Part shown: piece by piece, positions 36,131 through 47,254 of the stretch | How positions within the stretch are numbered: position 1 is the stretch's first letter | Layout: every line of letters begins with the position of its first letter | Origin: an uncultured Erythrobacter sp. | GTDB taxonomy: Bacteria; Pseudomonadota; Alphaproteobacteria; Sphingomonadales; Sphingomonadaceae | DNA length: 64,000 nt | NCBI GenBank assembly: GCA_947499095.1 | Contig: CANMMR010000002.1 | Span: forward strand, 248,001-312,000 | Direction: 5' to 3' | Made by a program: the position numbers and the translations under genes | Notes under the pieces: generated by a model | What the model was told of the DNA's origin: nothing | Databases searched by the model: none | The model's input: only the letters and a program-made list of their open reading frames with translations

Positions 36131-36187
36131 TTACCGAATATGCTCCGTAGGGATCTTCACCGACCTCGCTACTGAACCATGAGACAT
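36131..36187 (-). CDS. Tiny ORF behind an unusually strong Shine-Dalgarno sequence
   Basis: 18-codon ORF (MSHGSVARSVKIPTEHIR) on the minus strand. It is preceded by AAAGGAGGTGATCCG, the near-perfect complement of the 16S rRNA 3' end, at ideal spacing. It is followed by two hairpins. Another frame over the same bases is open for longer (WFSSEVGEDPYGAYSVTFLP, then stop at 36105) but has no start codon. It could be a leader peptide, an sRNA with a decoy site, or a frameshifted small protein. Nothing recognised. Confidence 0.4.
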   Translation of the reverse strand: MSHGSVARSVKIPTEHIR

Positions 36188-36368
36188 CGGATCACCTCCT
36201 TTCAAGCTTGTGAGCTACATCCCCGTTTCACCGGGAAAGAAGACCGCGTGCGCCGCTGATCTTGAATACAATTTGAGTCTTTTCGAGACCCAAAACAAGG
36301 CTTGTAAAAAAGTTTTCCCACGTCAGAATTGTCGCTTGTGGCCCGGCAGATTTGCGCGGGCCTTTTTG

Positions 36369-36935
36369 CTATCTGCGACAGTCCTCGACCACGCGCGTCA
36401 CCTCCGCCCAGGCAGGGAGATAGAGCGCGGGTCGGCCCGGCACCTCCATGGCGAAACGACCACGGGTGAGCGCGATCGCGTCGAGCAATGGATCGCGTGC
36501 CTGAACCGTCGCCACCGTGGTCGGCTGCGCCGAGCCCGATGCTTGTGCGGCTAGCGTACGGCTCGCCGTTTCGGTGCGGATAGTGACCGTGGCCGATCCG
36601 TTTGCGCGACCGGCCCGCGCCAGACCCACCACCCGCTCTCCCACGCGGCACGAAAGGACCGCCTGGGCCTCACCCGCAGTATCCGTAAAAATCGCTAGCG
36701 TTTCGCCGGGTTCGCTGACGTAGCGCCAGTTACCCGCGGTCTGCGGGCGATCGATCCAGTTCGCCTCCACCGGCGGTGGCGGCAGGGTCGAGCTCGGCGT
36801 GGGAGTCGGAGTCGGAGTCGGTGTAGTTGTCGCAACCTGCTCGGGAGCTGGCGTCGAGTCTGGCGCCGGTACGCAGGCGGCGATGGTGAAACTCAGCGCG
36901 AGCGCGCCTGCGGCATGGGCATAGATCGGTTTCAT
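36369..36935 (-). CDS. Putative lipoprotein with a proline-threonine linker
   Basis: 188 residues. A signal peptide with lipobox-like IAAC (cysteine near residue 21) is followed by a low-complexity TPTPTPTPTP linker and a globular domain of about 130 residues (NWRYVSEPGETLAIFTDTAG). I do not recognise the domain. It is divergent from tlyA. Likely anchored in the outer or inner membrane, facing the periplasm. Confidence 0.75.
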   Translation of the reverse strand: MKPIYAHAAGALALSFTIAACVPAPDSTPAPEQVATTTPTPTPTPTPSSTLPPPPVEANWIDRPQTAGNWRYVSEPGETLAIFTDTAGEAQAVLSCRVGERVVGLARAGRANGSATVTIRTETASRTLAAQASGSAQPTTVATVQARDPLLDAIALTRGRFAMEVPGRPALYLPAWAEVTRVVEDCRR

Positions 36936-36969
36936 ATACCCTCAATGCCCGCTAGGCGCTTTCTTTCCG

Positions 36970-37707
<738 letters not shown>

Positions 37708-37761
37708 CGCTTTGGCTCGCTCGGCTCTAGGCGCTTAGCTGAGAGATTTTACGGAGAGAGC

Positions 37762-39294
37762 ATGTCCGCCAATATCGCCGAAATGGAACGTCGCCGCGAA
37801 GCAGCCGAGATGGGCGGCGGGCAGAAACGCATCGATGCGCAGCACGCCAAGGGCAAGCTGACCGCGCGCGAGCGGCTCGATGTGCTGCTGGACGAGGGCA
37901 GCTTCGAAGAGCTCGACCGCTATGTCGAGCACGACTGCGTCGATTTCGGCATGGAGGACCAGAAGATCCCCGGCGACGGGGTGGTTACCGGGTCGGGCAC
38001 CATCAACGGTCGTCTGGTCTATGTCTTCTCGCAGGATTTCACCGTCTTCGGCGGATCTCTTTCCAAGCGACATGCAGAGAAGATCTGCAAGGTCATGGAC
38101 ACCGCGATGAAGGTCGGCGCGCCGGTCATCGGCCTCAACGACAGTGGCGGTGCACGCATTCAAGAAGGCGTGGCCAGCCTCGGCGGCTATGCCGAGGTGT
38201 TCCAGCGCAATGTTCTGGCCAGCGGCGTGGTGCCGCAGATCAGCCTGATCATGGGACCGTGCGCGGGCGGGGCGGTCTACAGCCCCGCGATGACCGACTT
38301 CATCTTCATGGTGGAAGACAGCAGCTACATGTTCGTCACCGGCCCCGATGTGGTCAAGACGGTGACCAACGAAGTCGTCACGCAGGAGGAACTGGGCGGG
38401 GCGCAGACGCATACGACCAAGACCTCGGTGGCCGACAATGCGTTCGAGAACGACATCGAAACCCTGCTCGCGACCCGCAATTTTGTCGATTACCTGCCGC
38501 TGTCGAACCGCGAAGAAGTGCCCGAGCGCCCGACAGCCGACGCGTGGGACCGCGAAGAGCCCAGCCTCGACACGTTGATCCCCGACAATGCCAACCAGCC
38601 TTACGACATGCACGAGGTCATCCGGAAGACGCTGGACGAGGGCGATTTCTTCGAGATTCAGACGAACCATGCGGCCAACATCATCTGTGGTTTCGGTCGG
38701 GTGGAGGGGCGCACGGTGGGCGTGGTGGCGAACCAGCCGATGGTGCTTGCCGGCGTGCTCGACATCGCATCGTCCAAGAAGGCCGCGCGCTTCGTGCGCT
38801 TCTGCGACGCCTTCGAGATTCCGATCCTGACTTTCGTCGATGTGCCCGGCTTCCTTCCCGGCACGGCGCAGGAGCATAACGGCATCATCAAGCACGGCGC
38901 GAAGCTGCTGTTCGCCTATGCCGAGGCGACCGTGCCCAAGATCACCGTTATCACCCGCAAGGCCTATGGCGGCGCCTACGACGTGATGGCCTCCAAGCAC
39001 CTGCGCGGCGACTTGAACTACGCCTGGCCCACCGCCGAAATCGCCGTGATGGGCGCAAAGGGCGCGGTGGAGATCATCTTTCGCCAGGACCGCGACGATC
39101 CCGACAAGATCGCGGAGAAGACCAAGGAATACGAAGACCGCTTCGCCAACCCCTTCGTTGCAGCAAGCCGCGGCTATATCGACGAAGTGATCTACCCGCA
39201 CTCCACGCGGCGACGGATCGCACTAGGGCTACGCAAGCTGCGGACGAAGCAGCTCGAGAACCCGTGGAAGAAGCATGACAATATCCCGTTGTGA
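37762..39294 (+). CDS. pccB: Propionyl-CoA carboxylase beta subunit
   Basis: 510-residue carboxyltransferase subunit that moves CO2 from carboxybiotin to propionyl-CoA, giving methylmalonyl-CoA. Family marks include [47 protein letters not shown], and [20 protein letters not shown]. Length is normal. It begins the rightward block containing mce, scpA, bioB and pccA. The next ORF, with foreign composition, starts at its stop codon. Confidence 0.95.
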   Translation: MSANIAEMERRREAAEMGGGQKRIDAQHAKGKLTARERLDVLLDEGSFEELDRYVEHDCVDFGMEDQKIPGDGVVTGSGTINGRLVYVFSQDFTVFGGSLSKRHAEKICKVMDTAMKVGAPVIGLNDSGGARIQEGVASLGGYAEVFQRNVLASGVVPQISLIMGPCAGGAVYSPAMTDFIFMVEDSSYMFVTGPDVVKTVTNEVVTQEELGGAQTHTTKTSVADNAFENDIETLLATRNFVDYLPLSNREEVPERPTADAWDREEPSLDTLIPDNANQPYDMHEVIRKTLDEGDFFEIQTNHAANIICGFGRVEGRTVGVVANQPMVLAGVLDIASSKKAARFVRFCDAFEIPILTFVDVPGFLPGTAQEHNGIIKHGAKLLFAYAEATVPKITVITRKAYGGAYDVMASKHLRGDLNYAWPTAEIAVMGAKGAVEIIFRQDRDDPDKIAEKTKEYEDRFANPFVAASRGYIDEVIYPHSTRRRIALGLRKLRTKQLENPWKKHDNIPL

Positions 39295-39956
39295 GCGTAA
39301 GTCAGTCCACTCAGGCGCTTGAGGCGCGAGCAGTCGAAGCTGCGGAAGAATCAGTCATTCAAGCCGAAAGAGCAGTAGATGCATCTTTTTTGTCCATCGG
39401 ACTAAGTGTTCTTGCATTCATCGCTCTTATGGTCACGATCTTCCAAGGGCGAAGCGCGCTTAAAAAAGCTGAAAGCGCAAATCAAATCGCGTCCGATTCC
39501 GCCGAGAAACAGCTTCGTGCATATCTTTCGGTCGAGCCAATGGGTGTTACGGTCCCAGAGGAAAACTGGATGGCGGTTCCTATAAATATCTTCAATCACG
39601 GTGCGACCCCAGCATAACAGATTGAAGTTGCCGGTGATGTTCTAGTGATTTCTGGGGACCCTCGAGAATTCAATCCGAAGGAAAGTGGTCGAATTACAGA
39701 TCAATCGCTGAAATCGGAAAATATGATTGGTCCAAATTCAAACCGGTTCCACCATGCAAAGTTACCTGATCATTTTCTACAAGGGCACATGGAAGACATC
39801 CGAGATATGAATTCTGCAATCATCCATTATGGGTGGATTGGATACACCGATACTTTCGGCAAAAGGCACAGGACCAACTTTGCATTCTATCATTGGGGCG
39901 AGGAACTTAGTGCCGATGCAAGTAAGCGATGTCGCTTTGGCAACAATGCGACCTAG
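39291..39956 (+). pseudogene. AT-rich membrane-protein gene interrupted by an in-frame TAA
   Basis: One reading frame of 222 codons with a stop at 39615-39617. Before it the frame encodes a membrane segment (SIGLSVLAFIALMVTIF) and a soluble part RAYLSVEPMGVTV...NHGATPA; after it the same frame continues QIEVAGDVLVISGDPREFNP to the end. A single A-to-T change of an AAA or AAG codon would explain it. Similar hypothetical proteins are common in accessory regions. It overlaps the pccB stop by 4 bases (GTGA). Base use is clearly AT-richer than the neighbours, suggesting transfer. Confidence 0.75.
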
Positions 39957-40138
39957 GGCTTCGGCGATTGGACGGGTCCGTGTGAAAGATATCTTCTCGT
40001 CGAATTCCCCAGTGAGAAGGCTTTGACGCTTGCAGCATTGCGCTAGAAGATGATCGTCGAGTCTCGTCGAATTGCAATTCTAGACTCCCCTCCCTCTCCA
40101 CGATAGCCTCCCTCCCGAAATCAGGAGGAGGCATTTCG

Positions 40139-42178
40139 ATGAAGAAGACCTTGCTGGCAGCCTCGGCGCTTGCCGCTTCGACCATGATGACGGGTGTCGG
40201 CCATGCCGAACATCACGCGCTGTCCGAATACGAACTGATCGACCGCAGCGAATTGTTCGGTAATCCAGTCGCCAGCCAGGGGCGGATCAGCCCGGATGGC
40301 GAGTGGGTCAGCTGGATCGCGCCGGACGACGGCGTGATGAATGTCTGGGTCGCGCCGGCCTCCGATCCTTCCAACGGGAAGGTCGTCACCGACGACCGCC
40401 ATCGCGGGATTTCCAACCATCTCTGGTCGGTCGACAGCAAATATGTCTTGTTCGTGAAGGACAATGACGGGGACGAGAATTACCACGTCTATGCCACCGA
40501 CCCGCGCACCGGCGAAACGCGCGACCTCACTCCGCTTGACGACGGTATCCGTGCGCAGCTGATGGGCGCCAGCCGCGACAGGCCGGGCGTGATCCTGGTC
40601 GGCACGAACGAGCGCAATCCGCAGCTGACCGATCTCTACGAATACAATATCGAGACCGGCGAGCGGAGGCTGATTGCCGAAAACCCCGGCTATGCGTCCT
40701 TCATCACCGACAACACCTACAAGCCGCGCATGGCGATGATCCCGCAACCCGACGGCGGGATGCAGGCGGTCTATCTCAACGAGGACCTGACGCCGGGCGA
40801 GGTGTTCGCGGACATTCCCAGCGAGGACATGTTGAACACCAACATCGTCCAGTTCTCGCGCGACAACAACACGGTCTACATGATCGACAGCCGCGACCGT
40901 AACCTCGCGGCGGGTGTCGCGGTCGACCTCACGACCGGCGAACGGCGCGTGATCGTGGAGCCGGAGCAGGCCGATCTGAGCGGCATTATGGTCGATAACG
41001 ATACCTACGAGCCGATCGCCTATTCGACCAATTACCTGAAGAGCGAATGGACCGCTCTAAACGACGAGGCACAGGCCGAGCTCGACTTCCTCGACGCCAA
41101 TCTGGAGGGCGAATTCTCGGTCACCTCGCGCTCGCAGGATGACAACATCTGGATCGTCTACGACGGCTCGGCACAGTCACCCGGCCAGTATTACGTCTAT
41201 GACCGCACCGCCGATACGCTGACGCCGTGGTTCGCCACCCGGCCCGATCTTGCCGATGCGCCGCTGCAGCCGATGCATCCGCTGGAGCTGAAGTCCCGCG
41301 ACGGCAAGACGCTGGTGTCCTACCTCACCCTGCCGCCGGGCAGCGATGCCGATGGCGACGGGCGGCCGGACGAGGCTGTGCCGATGCTGCTGTGGGTCCA
41401 CGGCGGCCCGTGGGCGCGCGACGGCTATGGCTACAACACGATCCACCAATGGATGGCCAATCGCGGCTATGCGGTGTTGAGCGTCAACTACCGTGGCTCC
41501 ACCGGCTTCGGGAAGGAATTCACCAATGCAGCGGTCGGCGAATTCTCCGGCAAGATGCATGACGACCTGATCGACGCGGTCGACTGGGCCGTGGGCGAGG
41601 GCATCGCGCAGCAAGACAAGGTCGCCATCGGCGGCGGCAGCTATGGTGGCTACGCAACGTTGATCGGCGTGACCTTCACGCCGGACAAGTTTGCCTGCGG
41701 AGTCGATATCGTCGGCCCGTCCAGCCTCGTCACGCTGATCGAGAGCTTCCCCGAATACTGGAAGCCATTCCTGGCCGGCACCTGGTATCGCTATGTCGGC
41801 GATCCGAGCGATCCTCAGGCCCGTGAGGACCTGCTGGCCCGCTCTGCCATCAGCCGGATCGACGATATCAAGGTGCCCCTGCTGGTCGGGCAGGGCGGCA
41901 ACGATCCGCGCGTGACCAAGACCGAGGCCGACAACTTGGTCGCGGCGATGCAGGCGAAAAACCTGCCGGTGACCTACATCAACTATCCCGACGAAGGGCA
42001 CGGCTTCCAGAAGCCGGAGAACCGCCAGAGCTTCTTCGCGGCGATGGAGGGTTTCCTCGGCACCTGCCTCGGCGGGCGCGTGCAGCCGATCGGCGACAGC
42101 TTCGAAGGCAGCTCGGCCGAAATCCTCGCGGGCGCGGAATATGTCGAAGGGCTGGGGGATATCTCCACTGGCGAATGA
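40139..42178 (+). CDS. Secreted S9-family prolyl oligopeptidase
   Basis: 679 residues with a signal peptide (KKTLLAASALAASTMMTGV, then AEHH). An N-terminal beta-propeller is followed by the alpha/beta-hydrolase domain with the serine in GGGSYGGYATL, the aspartate in GQGGNDPRVT, and the histidine in DEGHGFQKPENR. Probably a periplasmic dipeptidyl- or acylaminoacyl-peptidase. AGGAGGAGG precedes the ATG. It sits within the propionate block but has no obvious link to it. Confidence 0.92.
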   Translation: MKKTLLAASALAASTMMTGVGHAEHHALSEYELIDRSELFGNPVASQGRISPDGEWVSWIAPDDGVMNVWVAPASDPSNGKVVTDDRHRGISNHLWSVDSKYVLFVKDNDGDENYHVYATDPRTGETRDLTPLDDGIRAQLMGASRDRPGVILVGTNERNPQLTDLYEYNIETGERRLIAENPGYASFITDNTYKPRMAMIPQPDGGMQAVYLNEDLTPGEVFADIPSEDMLNTNIVQFSRDNNTVYMIDSRDRNLAAGVAVDLTTGERRVIVEPEQADLSGIMVDNDTYEPIAYSTNYLKSEWTALNDEAQAELDFLDANLEGEFSVTSRSQDDNIWIVYDGSAQSPGQYYVYDRTADTLTPWFATRPDLADAPLQPMHPLELKSRDGKTLVSYLTLPPGSDADGDGRPDEAVPMLLWVHGGPWARDGYGYNTIHQWMANRGYAVLSVNYRGSTGFGKEFTNAAVGEFSGKMHDDLIDAVDWAVGEGIAQQDKVAIGGGSYGGYATLIGVTFTPDKFACGVDIVGPSSLVTLIESFPEYWKPFLAGTWYRYVGDPSDPQAREDLLARSAISRIDDIKVPLLVGQGGNDPRVTKTEADNLVAAMQAKNLPVTYINYPDEGHGFQKPENRQSFFAAMEGFLGTCLGGRVQPIGDSFEGSSAEILAGAEYVEGLGDISTGE

Positions 42179-42258
42179 TTTAACCCGCATAGGCATTGCA
42201 TTGGGTGGCGCGGTTCCGTTAGCGGGATCGCGCCATTCGTTTTTGCAGGAGCAGGCGC

Positions 42259-42720
42259 ATGAAACTCGGCCGTCTCAATCACATCGGCGTCGCCACGCCC
42301 TCGATCGAAGAATCGATCGCCTATTACCGCGACGTGATGGGCGCGACGAAGATCCGCGAGCCGTTCGATCTGGAAGAGCAGGGCGTGAAGGTCTGCTTCG
42401 TCGATACGCCCGGCGATACGACCGAGAGCGGCCCCAGCTTCGGCACACAGATCGAGCTTATCGAGCCGCTGTCCGATGCCTCCCCCATCGCCGGTTTCCT
42501 CGCCAAGAACCCCGCAGGCGGGCAGCACCATTTGTGTTACGAAGTCGAGGATATTGAGGAAGCGCGCAGCTGGTTCGAGGAGAAGGGCAAACGCATCCTC
42601 GGCCCCACGCGCATCGGCGCGCATGGCACGCCGATCTTCTTCCTCCACCCGAAGGACATGATGGGCCAGCTGACCGAGATCATGGAAACACCCAAGGACG
42701 ACGCGCACTGGTCGAACTGA
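42259..42720 (+). CDS. mce: Methylmalonyl-CoA epimerase
   Basis: Interconverts S- and R-methylmalonyl-CoA so that the mutase can use the carboxylase product. 153 residues, vicinal-oxygen-chelate fold. Metal ligands are in RLNHIGVATPS, AGGQHHLCYEVEDIEEA and MMGQLTEIME. Start MKLGRLNHIG at 42259 after AGGAGCAGG. Next gene: a GST. Confidence 0.95.
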   Translation: MKLGRLNHIGVATPSIEESIAYYRDVMGATKIREPFDLEEQGVKVCFVDTPGDTTESGPSFGTQIELIEPLSDASPIAGFLAKNPAGGQHHLCYEVEDIEEARSWFEEKGKRILGPTRIGAHGTPIFFLHPKDMMGQLTEIMETPKDDAHWSN

Positions 42721-42743
42721 CCGGCGCGGGAGAGAGGATCGCA

Positions 42744-43355
42744 ATGCTATTCTACGACAGCCCGAACCCGGCGCCCAATCCGCGCCGCGTGCGCATCTTT
42801 GCAGCTGAGAAGGGCATCGAGCTGCCGATGCAGGAAGTCTCGATCCCCAAGCGAGAGCAGAAGGCTCCCGACTTCGTGGCCAAGAACCCGCGCGGGCAGA
42901 CGCCGATCCTCGAGCTCGACGATGGCACGGTGATTGCCGAAAGCGTGGCGATCATGCGCTATCTCGAAGCGCTGCACCCTGAGCCGCCGCTGTTCGGCAC
43001 TGAACCGCTCGAAATTGCGGAGATCGAAATGTGGAGCCGCCGGGTCGAAATGATCGCGATGCCACCCATTGCTGCGGTGTGGGTACACACCCATCCCTTC
43101 ACCGCCGCGCTGCCCGGCCGCAATGCCGAGTGGGGCGAGGCAAACCGCCCGCGTGTCGTCGAAGCCTTCCGTTTCTTCGACCAGTCGCTGGCGGACCGCG
43201 ACTTTCTCGCCGGATCGGCCTATAGCGCGGCCGACATCCTCCTGCTGACGACAGTCGATTTCGCCGAGTTCGTCGGTTGCGGCATGCCCGAAGAGTGCGA
43301 AAACCTGCGCGGCTGGCACGAACGCGTGTCCGCCCGCCCGAGTGCAAAAGCCTGA
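42744..43355 (+). CDS. Glutathione S-transferase family protein
   Basis: 203 residues: thioredoxin-fold N-terminal domain ([20 protein letters not shown], with [17 protein letters not shown]) and an all-helical C-terminal domain. The likely catalytic serine is in the SPNPAPN loop. It is cotranscribed between mce and scpA; substrate unknown. AGAGAGGAT precedes the ATG. Confidence 0.88.
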   Translation: MLFYDSPNPAPNPRRVRIFAAEKGIELPMQEVSIPKREQKAPDFVAKNPRGQTPILELDDGTVIAESVAIMRYLEALHPEPPLFGTEPLEIAEIEMWSRRVEMIAMPPIAAVWVHTHPFTAALPGRNAEWGEANRPRVVEAFRFFDQSLADRDFLAGSAYSAADILLLTTVDFAEFVGCGMPEECENLRGWHERVSARPSAKA

Positions 43356-43363
43356 GTGCGATC

Positions 43364-45523
43364 ATGACCCACAAGACCTCGACCTACGACGACTGGAAGC
43401 CCCTTGCCGACAAGGAGGTGAAGGGCCGCGACCTGACCTGGCACACGCCCGAGGGTATCGAGGTGAAGCCGCTGTACACCAGCGAGGACACTGCCGATGT
43501 CGATTCGGGCGTTCCCGGCATCGCGCCGTTCACGCGCGGGCCCTATGCCTCGATGTACACCGGCCGTCCGTGGACCATCCGCCAGTATGCGGGCTTCTCG
43601 ACCGCCGAGGAATCGAACGCCTTCTATCGCCGCAACCTCGCGGCGGGGCAGAAGGGCCTTTCGGTCGCTTTCGACCTCGCCACCCACCGCGGCTATGACA
43701 GCGACCACCCGCGCGTGGTCGGCGATGTCGGCAAGGCGGGCGTCGCGATCGATACCGTACGCGACATGGAAATCCTGTTCGACCAGATCCCGCTCGACAC
43801 CATGAGCGTGTCGATGACGATGAACGGCGCAGTGATCCCCGTGCTGGCCTTCTACATCGTTGCGGCAGAGCGGCAGGGGGTGAGCCAGGACAAGCTCGCC
43901 GGGACCATCCAGAACGACATCCTCAAGGAGTTCATGGTCCGCAATACCTATATCTACCCGCCCGAACCGAGCATGCGGATCGTTTCGGACATCATTGCCT
44001 ATACCTCGGCCAACATGCCGAAATTCAACAGCATTTCGATTTCGGGCTATCATATGCACGAGGCCGGGGCGACCGCGGTACAGGAATTGGCCTTCACCAT
44101 CGCCGATGGCAAGGAATACGCCAAGCGCGCCATGGAAGCGGGACTCGATATCGACGCGTTTGCGCCGCGCCTGTCCTTCTTCTGGGGCATCGGCATGAAC
44201 TTCTTCATGGAGATCGCCAAGATGCGCGCCGCGCGGCATTTGTGGCACGATGTCATGGAAGGGCTGGGGGCGCAGAACCCCAAGTCGAAGATGCTGCGCA
44301 CGCATTGCCAGACGTCCGGTGTCTCGCTGCAGGAGCAGGACCCCTACAACAACGTCATCCGCACCACGATCGAAGCGATGGCAGCGGTGCTGGGCGGAAC
44401 GCAGTCGCTCCATACCAACGCGCTCGACGAGGCGATCGCGCTCCCCACCGACTTCTCCGCCCGCATCGCGCGCAACACGCAGCTGGTGATCCAGGAGGAG
44501 ACCGGCATCACCAATGTCGCCGATCCGCTGGGCGGCAGCTATTACATCGAAAGTTTGACCGCCGCGCTGGTGGACGAGGCGAAGAAGATGCTCGACGAGG
44601 TCGAGGCGGCGGGCGGCATGACCGAATATGTCGCCAGCGGCAAACCCAAGGCGCAGATCGAGCAGGCGGCAGCCGCCAAGCAGGCCAGCGTCGACCGGGG
44701 CGAGACAGTGATCGTGGGCGTCAACAAGTATCGCCGCGACAAGGAAGACGAGATCGACACGCTCGATATCGACAACCATGCCGTGCGTCAGAGCCAGATT
44801 GCGCGCCTCGAACAGGTTCGCGCAGGCCGCGACGAATTCGCCTGCAAGGCCGCGCTCGACGCGCTGGCACGCGGCGCTGCGCAGCGAGAGGGCAATTTGC
44901 TCGAACTTGCGGTTGAGGCGGCGCGCCACGATGCAACGCTTGGCGAGATCAGCCAGGCGATGGAAGACGCCTATGGCCGCTACGACACCATGCCCAAGCC
45001 CGTGCGCGGGGTGTATTCCGAAGCCTATTCGGACGACGATCGTTACCGCCAAGTGGTTGAAGGGGTGAAGGCTGTCGAGCGCCGTCTTGGCCGCGCGCCC
45101 AAGCTGATGGTCGCCAAGATGGGCCAGGACGGCCACGACCGCGGGGCGAACGTCATCGCCAGCGCCTTTGCCGACATGGGCTTCGAGGTCGTCTCCGGCC
45201 CGCTGTTCCAGACCCCTGCGGAAACGCGCGACATGGCGCTGGAGAACGAGGTCGACGCCATCGGCGCGAGCAGCCTCGCGGCGGGGCACAAGACGCTGAT
45301 CCCCGAACTGATCGGCCTGCTGAAGGATGCAGGCCGCAACGACATCAAGGTGATCGCCGGCGGCGTGATCCCGCAGAAGGACTACGATTTCCTGCGCGAT
45401 GCCGGGGTGCAGGGAATTTATGGACCGGGCAGCAATGTGGTCGAATGCGCGGCGGACGTGCTGCGCCTGCTCGGCCACAACATGCCGCCCGCGGGCGAGG
45501 ATCTGGACGAGGCGGCGGAGTGA
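43364..45523 (+). CDS. scpA: Methylmalonyl-CoA mutase
   Basis: Adenosylcobalamin-dependent isomerase turning R-methylmalonyl-CoA into succinyl-CoA. 719 residues in one chain. The N-terminal barrel includes [20 protein letters not shown] and [17 protein letters not shown]; the C-terminal cobalamin domain has [19 protein letters not shown] with the base-off histidine. The ATG at 43364 is chosen because the barrel homology begins right after it. The foreign-looking ORF starts four bases after its stop. Confidence 0.95.
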   Translation: MTHKTSTYDDWKPLADKEVKGRDLTWHTPEGIEVKPLYTSEDTADVDSGVPGIAPFTRGPYASMYTGRPWTIRQYAGFSTAEESNAFYRRNLAAGQKGLSVAFDLATHRGYDSDHPRVVGDVGKAGVAIDTVRDMEILFDQIPLDTMSVSMTMNGAVIPVLAFYIVAAERQGVSQDKLAGTIQNDILKEFMVRNTYIYPPEPSMRIVSDIIAYTSANMPKFNSISISGYHMHEAGATAVQELAFTIADGKEYAKRAMEAGLDIDAFAPRLSFFWGIGMNFFMEIAKMRAARHLWHDVMEGLGAQNPKSKMLRTHCQTSGVSLQEQDPYNNVIRTTIEAMAAVLGGTQSLHTNALDEAIALPTDFSARIARNTQLVIQEETGITNVADPLGGSYYIESLTAALVDEAKKMLDEVEAAGGMTEYVASGKPKAQIEQAAAAKQASVDRGETVIVGVNKYRRDKEDEIDTLDIDNHAVRQSQIARLEQVRAGRDEFACKAALDALARGAAQREGNLLELAVEAARHDATLGEISQAMEDAYGRYDTMPKPVRGVYSEAYSDDDRYRQVVEGVKAVERRLGRAPKLMVAKMGQDGHDRGANVIASAFADMGFEVVSGPLFQTPAETRDMALENEVDAIGASSLAAGHKTLIPELIGLLKDAGRNDIKVIAGGVIPQKDYDFLRDAGVQGIYGPGSNVVECAADVLRLLGHNMPPAGEDLDEAAE

Positions 45524-45527
45524 ACGA

Positions 45528-46082
45528 ATGCATGTGACGATCGAAAATTTGTCAGTTTCTAAACACAGGGACACGCGTCTTTTTGAACAATGGATGCGTC
45601 AAGTTGGGCCTCTTATTTATGAGTTTTGGGAATGCGATAATTTCGACCCTATGGGGGAAGGGGAGCGGGCAGCCGTAAGTGTTTTGCTAGGAGCGGCTGC
45701 GCGGTGCGGTTTCACCCCCGCTGCCGAATCTAAGAACACAAAAACAACTGGTGGAGTGCATGGACCTGGATGGGCCGACCTCTGGTTCAATATCGGCCAA
45801 ACCGCTCGATGTTTCGAGTTCAAGGATTGGCGGGGTCAAGCAAAAGGGCGAGACGATCTTGAGCACACAATGACCCTTGCCTTGGGGGATGCTGGGAAAC
45901 TGGATGATCAGCCGGCAGATGAAACCTATGGCGGGGTTGTCGCACGAATCTCGAATCCACTTGGCTCGCAAGCTTGTCGCGATTTCGTCCCTAGCTGTGA
46001 TTTCGCTTTCCGATTTGCCTTTGAAGATGGCTACGAGCTTTTTCTCTTCTTCCGCAACCTCGAAGGCTATCTATCCGAATGA
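45528..46082 (+). CDS. Hypothetical protein of atypical base composition, nuclease-like motif
   Basis: 184 residues, no family recognised. The segment [20 protein letters not shown] has an Asp followed 13 residues later by E-F-K, which recalls the PD-(D/E)xK nuclease core; this is a weak inference. AT-richer than the flanking scpA and bioB, so probably acquired. Its TGA overlaps the bioB ATG by 4 bases, meaning an inserted gene now runs into bioB translation. Confidence 0.7.
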   Translation: MHVTIENLSVSKHRDTRLFEQWMRQVGPLIYEFWECDNFDPMGEGERAAVSVLLGAAARCGFTPAAESKNTKTTGGVHGPGWADLWFNIGQTARCFEFKDWRGQAKGRDDLEHTMTLALGDAGKLDDQPADETYGGVVARISNPLGSQACRDFVPSCDFAFRFAFEDGYELFLFFRNLEGYLSE

Positions 46083-47095
46083 CCCAGATCCGCACCGACT
46101 GGTCCCGCGAGGAAATCGCGGAGATCTTCGACCTGCCCTTTACCGAGCTGCTCTTCCGAGCCGCCACGGTCCACCGCGAGTTCCATCCGCCCGAGCAGAT
46201 CCAGCTCTGCACGCTGCTGTCGATCAAGACCGGCGGGTGTCCGGAGGATTGCGGTTATTGCTCGCAGTCGGTGAAGGCCGACAGCGGGGTCGAGGCGACC
46301 AAGCTGATGGAGGTGCAGTCTGTCCTCCAGCGCGCGGCGCAGGCGAAGGATCAAGGCTCCCAGCGCTTCTGCATGGGCGCGGCGTGGCGCAACCCCAAGG
46401 ACCGCGACATGCCCGCTATTGTCGAGATCGTGAAGGGCGTGCGCGCGATGGGTCTGGAGACCTGCATGACGCTGGGCATGCTGACGCCCAAACAGGCGGA
46501 TATGCTCAAGGAAGCGGGCCTCGATTACTACAACCACAATGTCGATACCGGGCCGGAATATTACGAGCGCGTGATCTCGACCCGCAATTACCAGGACCGG
46601 CTCGATACGCTCCAGAACGTGCGCGATGCGGGCATCAATGTGTGCAGCGGCGGGATCGTCGGCATGGGCGAGACGCGCGAGGATCGCGTCGGCTTCGTCC
46701 ACACGCTCGCCACGCTCGAACGCCATCCCGAAAGCGTACCGGTCAACGCTCTGGTGCCGGTCAAAGGCACGGTTCTGGGCGACATGCTGGCCGATACGCC
46801 GCTCGCCAAGATCGACGACATCGAATTCGTCCGCACGGTGGCGGTGGCGCGCATCACCATGCCGATGAGCATGGTGCGCCTCTCCGCAGGCCGCGAGAGC
46901 ATGAGCGAAGCCACGCAGGCGCTGTGCTTCCTCGCCGGCGCGAACTCGATCTTCACCGGCGACAAGCTGCTGACCGCGCCCAATGCGGGCGACGACAGCG
47001 ACAGTGCGCTGCTGGCCAAGCTCGGCATGACGGCGCTGCAGCAGGAAGAACCGATGCGGGCCTGCAAGGTGGCGGAGCGCGAGCCGGCGGAGTGA
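46079..47095 (+). CDS. bioB: Biotin synthase
   Basis: Radical-SAM enzyme inserting sulfur into dethiobiotin. The 4Fe-4S motif is C54-P-E-D-C58-G-Y-C61; the auxiliary cluster residues follow in [15 protein letters not shown] and [13 protein letters not shown]. 338 residues. Biotin is the cofactor of the PccA encoded 1.4 kb downstream, so placement in the propionate block is functionally sensible. No other bio genes are in the window. Confidence 0.96.
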   Translation: MTQIRTDWSREEIAEIFDLPFTELLFRAATVHREFHPPEQIQLCTLLSIKTGGCPEDCGYCSQSVKADSGVEATKLMEVQSVLQRAAQAKDQGSQRFCMGAAWRNPKDRDMPAIVEIVKGVRAMGLETCMTLGMLTPKQADMLKEAGLDYYNHNVDTGPEYYERVISTRNYQDRLDTLQNVRDAGINVCSGGIVGMGETREDRVGFVHTLATLERHPESVPVNALVPVKGTVLGDMLADTPLAKIDDIEFVRTVAVARITMPMSMVRLSAGRESMSEATQALCFLAGANSIFTGDKLLTAPNAGDDSDSALLAKLGMTALQQEEPMRACKVAEREPAE

Positions 47096-47105
47096 CACTA
47101 CTCAC

Positions 47106-47246
47106 CGTCATTGCGAGCGGCGAAGCCGCGCGGCAATCCATCTCCCGAGCTGTCCGCCGTCGCAGCGCGATGGATTGCCGCGTCGCCTGCAGCTCCTCGC
47201 AATCCGCGATGGATTGCCGCGTCGCCTACAGCGCCTCGCAATGACG
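47106..47246. repeat. REP-like palindromic repeat with internal tandem duplication
   Basis: Ends CGTCATTGCGAG (47106-47117) and CTCGCAATGACG (47235-47246) are perfect inverted copies. Inside, CGGCAATCCA faces TGGATTGCCG. The right half is duplicated in tandem with a 39-base period (47167-47205 and 47206-47242). This is the layout of the extragenic CGTCATTGCGAG/TGGATTGC palindromes found many times in proteobacterial genomes. Not coding. Confidence 0.85.
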
Positions 47247-47254
47247 AGGGAGAG

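Noticed and set aside
43220-45574. 784-codon minus-strand ORF over methylmalonyl-CoA mutase
   Set aside because: Shadow of scpA; no recognisable protein features.
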